64,000 bases of DNA from the NCBI GenBank assembly GCA_040882505.1, contig JBBEBE010000009.1, forward strand, positions 186,001 through 250,000, written 5' to 3'. Positions within the stretch are counted from its first letter, which is position 1. Every line of letters starts with the position of its first letter. A program made the translations under genes and the position numbers. The stretch is from JBBEBE01 sp040882505. Its GTDB lineage: Bacteria; Bacteroidota; Rhodothermia; Balneolales; Balneolaceae. The notes beneath the pieces were generated by a model that worked only from the letters and a program-made list of their open reading frames with translations, was not told the origin of the DNA and ran no database searches. This document shows, in pieces, positions 61,625 to 64,000 of this stretch.

Positions 61625-64000
61625 TCAAAACGGAACCCGTGTACGCAGCCGGTAGTATAGATCGACATCACGGCCTCCAAGATGCGATGCAGGTTGAGCC
61701 ACACCGACCGAATGAGACAGCTTCAACGGGCCCATGGAGAATCGGTTCAACCACTCGATTCCTGTACCAATCCACTGGTGCCCCTCCCTGATCCCATCCC
61801 GAAACAATCGATCTCCGGAAATCGCTGCATCGGCAAAAAGAACCACGTCACTCTGCCCGAGACGCAACCATCCCAAAAGAGTCGTCTGAAGTGACGGGAG
61901 TATCGGCAATCGATATTCTGCAGATACGAATGTTAGTCGATCGGTTGCAACAAACTCCCGGTAACCCCTCACCCGTTCTCGTCCGTGTCCCAGATAGGTC
62001 GAAAGTTCAAATGGGAGTGGAATCTCCCATCGATCTCTTCTGGAGAGTCCGACTCGATCCTGGGTAAAGGGAGTTCCCCATTGGGATTGAAGGCGAAGAC
62101 GAAGGTGAAGCTGATCCCGTTCTGCAAAAACCGGAAACTGGATCCAGCTCTCGAGATCGGCCGTTGTCGCCGGAGAGAATTCACGATTCATTCGCTCACT
62201 CGCCATGATGGAGAGTCGAACCCCGTACCCGCTCTGGCGGTCCGATACCATTCGGGCTCCCATCACGGATGAACGAATCATCCAGACCAACTGCAGGGAG
62301 ATCCACTCCCCCGCCTCCGGCTCTACCCAACGCTCATCGACCAACGGGCCACTCCAGCTCCAGGGCTCACGATCTTCCCACTTCAATCGGGTCGCAAATT
62401 GCAGGTCACTGCCGGGAAGATCTGGGTTGTCTCCCGTCCATCTGGCCGAAACAGTCCCTCCCGTTCGACGTTCGATCCAAGATTCACCGCCGTAATGTCC
62501 GGTATAAAAGGGAGATTGATAGAGTGCCGTCCAGAGCGTCGGTTGCCAACGACGGTTCAGGTATCCCAAGAACCATGCACTTTCGTCAGGGGATGGTATG
62601 GAGTAGGCTCCCCCCGCAACCCATAGATGCTGCATCATCGGTTCCATCCAGATCGTTCCGGCCGACAGTCCGTACTGATCTCTCCCCGTCATCCATGGAA
62701 GACCGACCGTTGCCAGATGTCGTATTTCAGAGAATGACCGGTAGGGGCCCGTGCTTCGATCCCAGGAACCATCCACCTGCCCGGGGAGCTCTGGACGCTG
62801 AGTTCGCCACGACCGATATGCCTGGAGTTCGTCCAAAGAGATGTCTGAACGTCTGCGGTTCGGGGAAATCCGATGGATTTGGCCCTCCTCGAGATATTCG
62901 CTTGCAGAGAGGAATACAACTTCTTGCCCCTCATCGGATTGAATCCAGTCGACGCCCACTCCCCCTGTAAAGAGATTTGTCATCCGGACGGGCTCTTTAC
63001 CGTTTCCAACGGTGTCGAGGCGAACCTGATACAGATTGGGAACCCCGTCTTCAAGCGATGTAAAGATCAGTCGATCACCGGCAGGCGAGACAACCGGGTG
63101 TCGATGATCCCCTTCTCCTGTCCCCAACGGCTCTTCACCACCCATTTCCAATGATATTCGAACCAGCATTCGTATTCCGTCGGGGCGAAATCTCTGTGCA
63201 TAGAGTTCGTTTCGTTCATGATTCCAAACAAGATCCAGCAACTCGGAATTGCCCGTTGCCGATGTCAATTGAAATCGCTCGGTACCGTTTCGATCAAAGA
63301 GTACAACTTGATCGGTTCCACCCTTGTTTACGATGGCTGCGATCCGGACACCATGCGGGCCGAATACAGGAGAGCGTGCCCGACGTCCACTTGTAAGTCG
63401 GATTTCACGCTCCAGCTCCAAATCATACAGAAAAAGATCATGTACGAGCGCACCCCCGGCAGATCGATTCATCCGTGTGTAGACGAGCTGATCGGACCAA
63501 GGGCTCCAGGAGAGATTCGGGCGGATGTCTCCCATCGCGATGGTCCGTGAAGCATCCAGTGAATCGGGCGAGGCGATGACCAGTCGCCGAACCGGCCGTG
63601 AAGGTCGTTCATCCAGCAACATGGCAACGGACTCGTTGTCCGGTCTCCACGAAACATCCAACACCTCTCCATCCACACGAAACCACGGCTCTCCGCCCAG
63701 AGAATCGACTCGATCCGACTGTGCGGCGGTTGCAAAATAGTCGACAGAGAGATGCTGCTCCCACTCCCGTTGAAACGCTTTCCAGGACAGGCCTGCCTCT
63801 TCCTGAAACGCGTGACGGAAGGAATGACGCTCCACCCATCCTCGTCCCGTTCGGTGATGAAGGAGACGAATCAGGGTCGAATCTCCTCGTGTCTCTGCGA
63901 GATAGCGGACCATGGAGTGACCGCGCGCATACCGGCCGGTTCGTCCGGAATCCCATCCTTGACGATCCGTGTCAAAAATAGCCTTTCTCAAATAGCGCTC
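61625..64000 (-). CDS. Large envelope protein: peptidase-MA-like end, TolB-like propeller, Omp85-like barrel (N-terminus outside window)
   Basis: The frame is open to base 64000, so the N-terminus is missing; 791 codons remain. The first 90 residues (ARGHSMVRYLAETRGDSTLI, FRHAFQEEAGLSWKAFQREW) look like the end of a peptidase-MA-like gluzincin domain, whose HExxH would lie off the edge. Next comes a WD40/TolB-like propeller with repeated blades (VSWRPDNESVAMLL, LSWSPWSDQLVYTRM, PVVSPAGDRLIFTSLEDG). The last 350 residues are Omp85/surface-antigen-like beta strands ending in LYYRLRTRVPF with a terminal Phe. The combination suggests a surface-anchored protease or assembly factor (inference). Confidence 0.75.
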   Translation of the reverse strand, partial: ERYLRKAIFDTDRQGWDSGRTGRYARGHSMVRYLAETRGDSTLIRLLHHRTGRGWVERHSFRHAFQEEAGLSWKAFQREWEQHLSVDYFATAAQSDRVDSLGGEPWFRVDGEVLDVSWRPDNESVAMLLDERPSRPVRRLVIASPDSLDASRTIAMGDIRPNLSWSPWSDQLVYTRMNRSAGGALVHDLFLYDLELEREIRLTSGRRARSPVFGPHGVRIAAIVNKGGTDQVVLFDRNGTERFQLTSATGNSELLDLVWNHERNELYAQRFRPDGIRMLVRISLEMGGEEPLGTGEGDHRHPVVSPAGDRLIFTSLEDGVPNLYQVRLDTVGNGKEPVRMTNLFTGGVGVDWIQSDEGQEVVFLSASEYLEEGQIHRISPNRRRSDISLDELQAYRSWRTQRPELPGQVDGSWDRSTGPYRSFSEIRHLATVGLPWMTGRDQYGLSAGTIWMEPMMQHLWVAGGAYSIPSPDESAWFLGYLNRRWQPTLWTALYQSPFYTGHYGGESWIERRTGGTVSARWTGDNPDLPGSDLQFATRLKWEDREPWSWSGPLVDERWVEPEAGEWISLQLVWMIRSSVMGARMVSDRQSGYGVRLSIMASERMNREFSPATTADLESWIQFPVFAERDQLHLRLRLQSQWGTPFTQDRVGLSRRDRWEIPLPFELSTYLGHGRERVRGYREFVATDRLTFVSAEYRLPILPSLQTTLLGWLRLGQSDVVLFADAAISGDRLFRDGIREGHQWIGTGIEWLNRFSMGPLKLSHSVGVAQPASHLGGRDVDLYYRLRTRVPF

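Noticed and set aside
1..64000. CRISPR arrays, tRNA/rRNA genes, insertion sequences or prophage genes
   Set aside because: None seen on reading; no regularly spaced long repeats, transposase or integrase-like proteins, and base composition looks uniform.

Overview
The window is a dense, housekeeping-rich stretch of a bacterial chromosome with GC a little above 50 % by eye. Gene content and order point to the Bacteroidota / Rhodothermota / Balneolota assemblage, most likely a Balneolota- or Rhodothermota-like organism (inference). The supporting signs are a dcw cluster in the Bacteroidota order with no murF or ddl, an FtsI with PASTA domains, OmpH paralogues behind bamA, a GldE-like CBS protein, a TAnnTTTG-type promoter, and many genes without a clear Shine-Dalgarno. 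I see no tRNA, rRNA, insertion sequence, prophage or CRISPR array.

Layout. 1-2.2 kb: the end of pdxJ, then era, facing a small NTF2-like lipoprotein. 2.3-5.2 kb: methionine synthesis (metY, metX) behind what reads as a double transcription-attenuation leader, made of a short Cys/Met-rich leader peptide with mutually exclusive hairpins followed directly by a SAM-I riboswitch with its own terminator. 5.5-21.2 kb: the division and cell wall cluster mraZ-rsmH-ftsL-ftsI-murE-mraY-murD-ftsW-murG-murC-ftsQ-ftsA-ftsZ, with a MraZ operator in front and a strong terminator at the end. 21.3-27.6 kb: pheA and gldE on the minus strand, pdxB on the plus strand, then a minus-strand thuA-like lipoprotein / BadF-type kinase / tatD operon. 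27.7-32.9 kb: recA-recX, an AI-2E family permease, purN and purH. 33-38.7 kb: the rod-shape operon mreB-mreC-mreD-mrdA-rodA. 38.7-45.7 kb (minus): a fatty acid desaturase, then uppS-bamA-ompH-ompH-ompH-rnhB. 45.8-53.1 kb (minus): a PHP phosphatase with ribH, a LysM lytic transglycosylase, and pyrG-NUDIX-nadE. 53.2-59.9 kb (plus): rlmB, a secreted GH3 enzyme, a large AsmA-like protein and lgt. 59.9-64 kb: a phosphate-selective-porin-like outer-membrane protein, a small membrane protein, and a large protein cut by the right edge that joins a peptidase-MA-like end, a TolB-like propeller and an Omp85-like barrel.

Much of the window serves the envelope. The dcw cluster makes lipid II and the septum, mre/mrd/rod elongates the side wall, uppS supplies the lipid carrier, bamA and the OmpH chaperones build the outer membrane, lgt matures lipoproteins, and mltD and the GH3 enzyme turn the wall over. 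The rest supplies cofactors and precursors (PLP, riboflavin, NAD, CTP, purines, Met, Phe/Tyr) and recombination (recA/recX). The most interesting signal is the tandem Cys-leader plus SAM-I control region at 2.29-2.71 kb.
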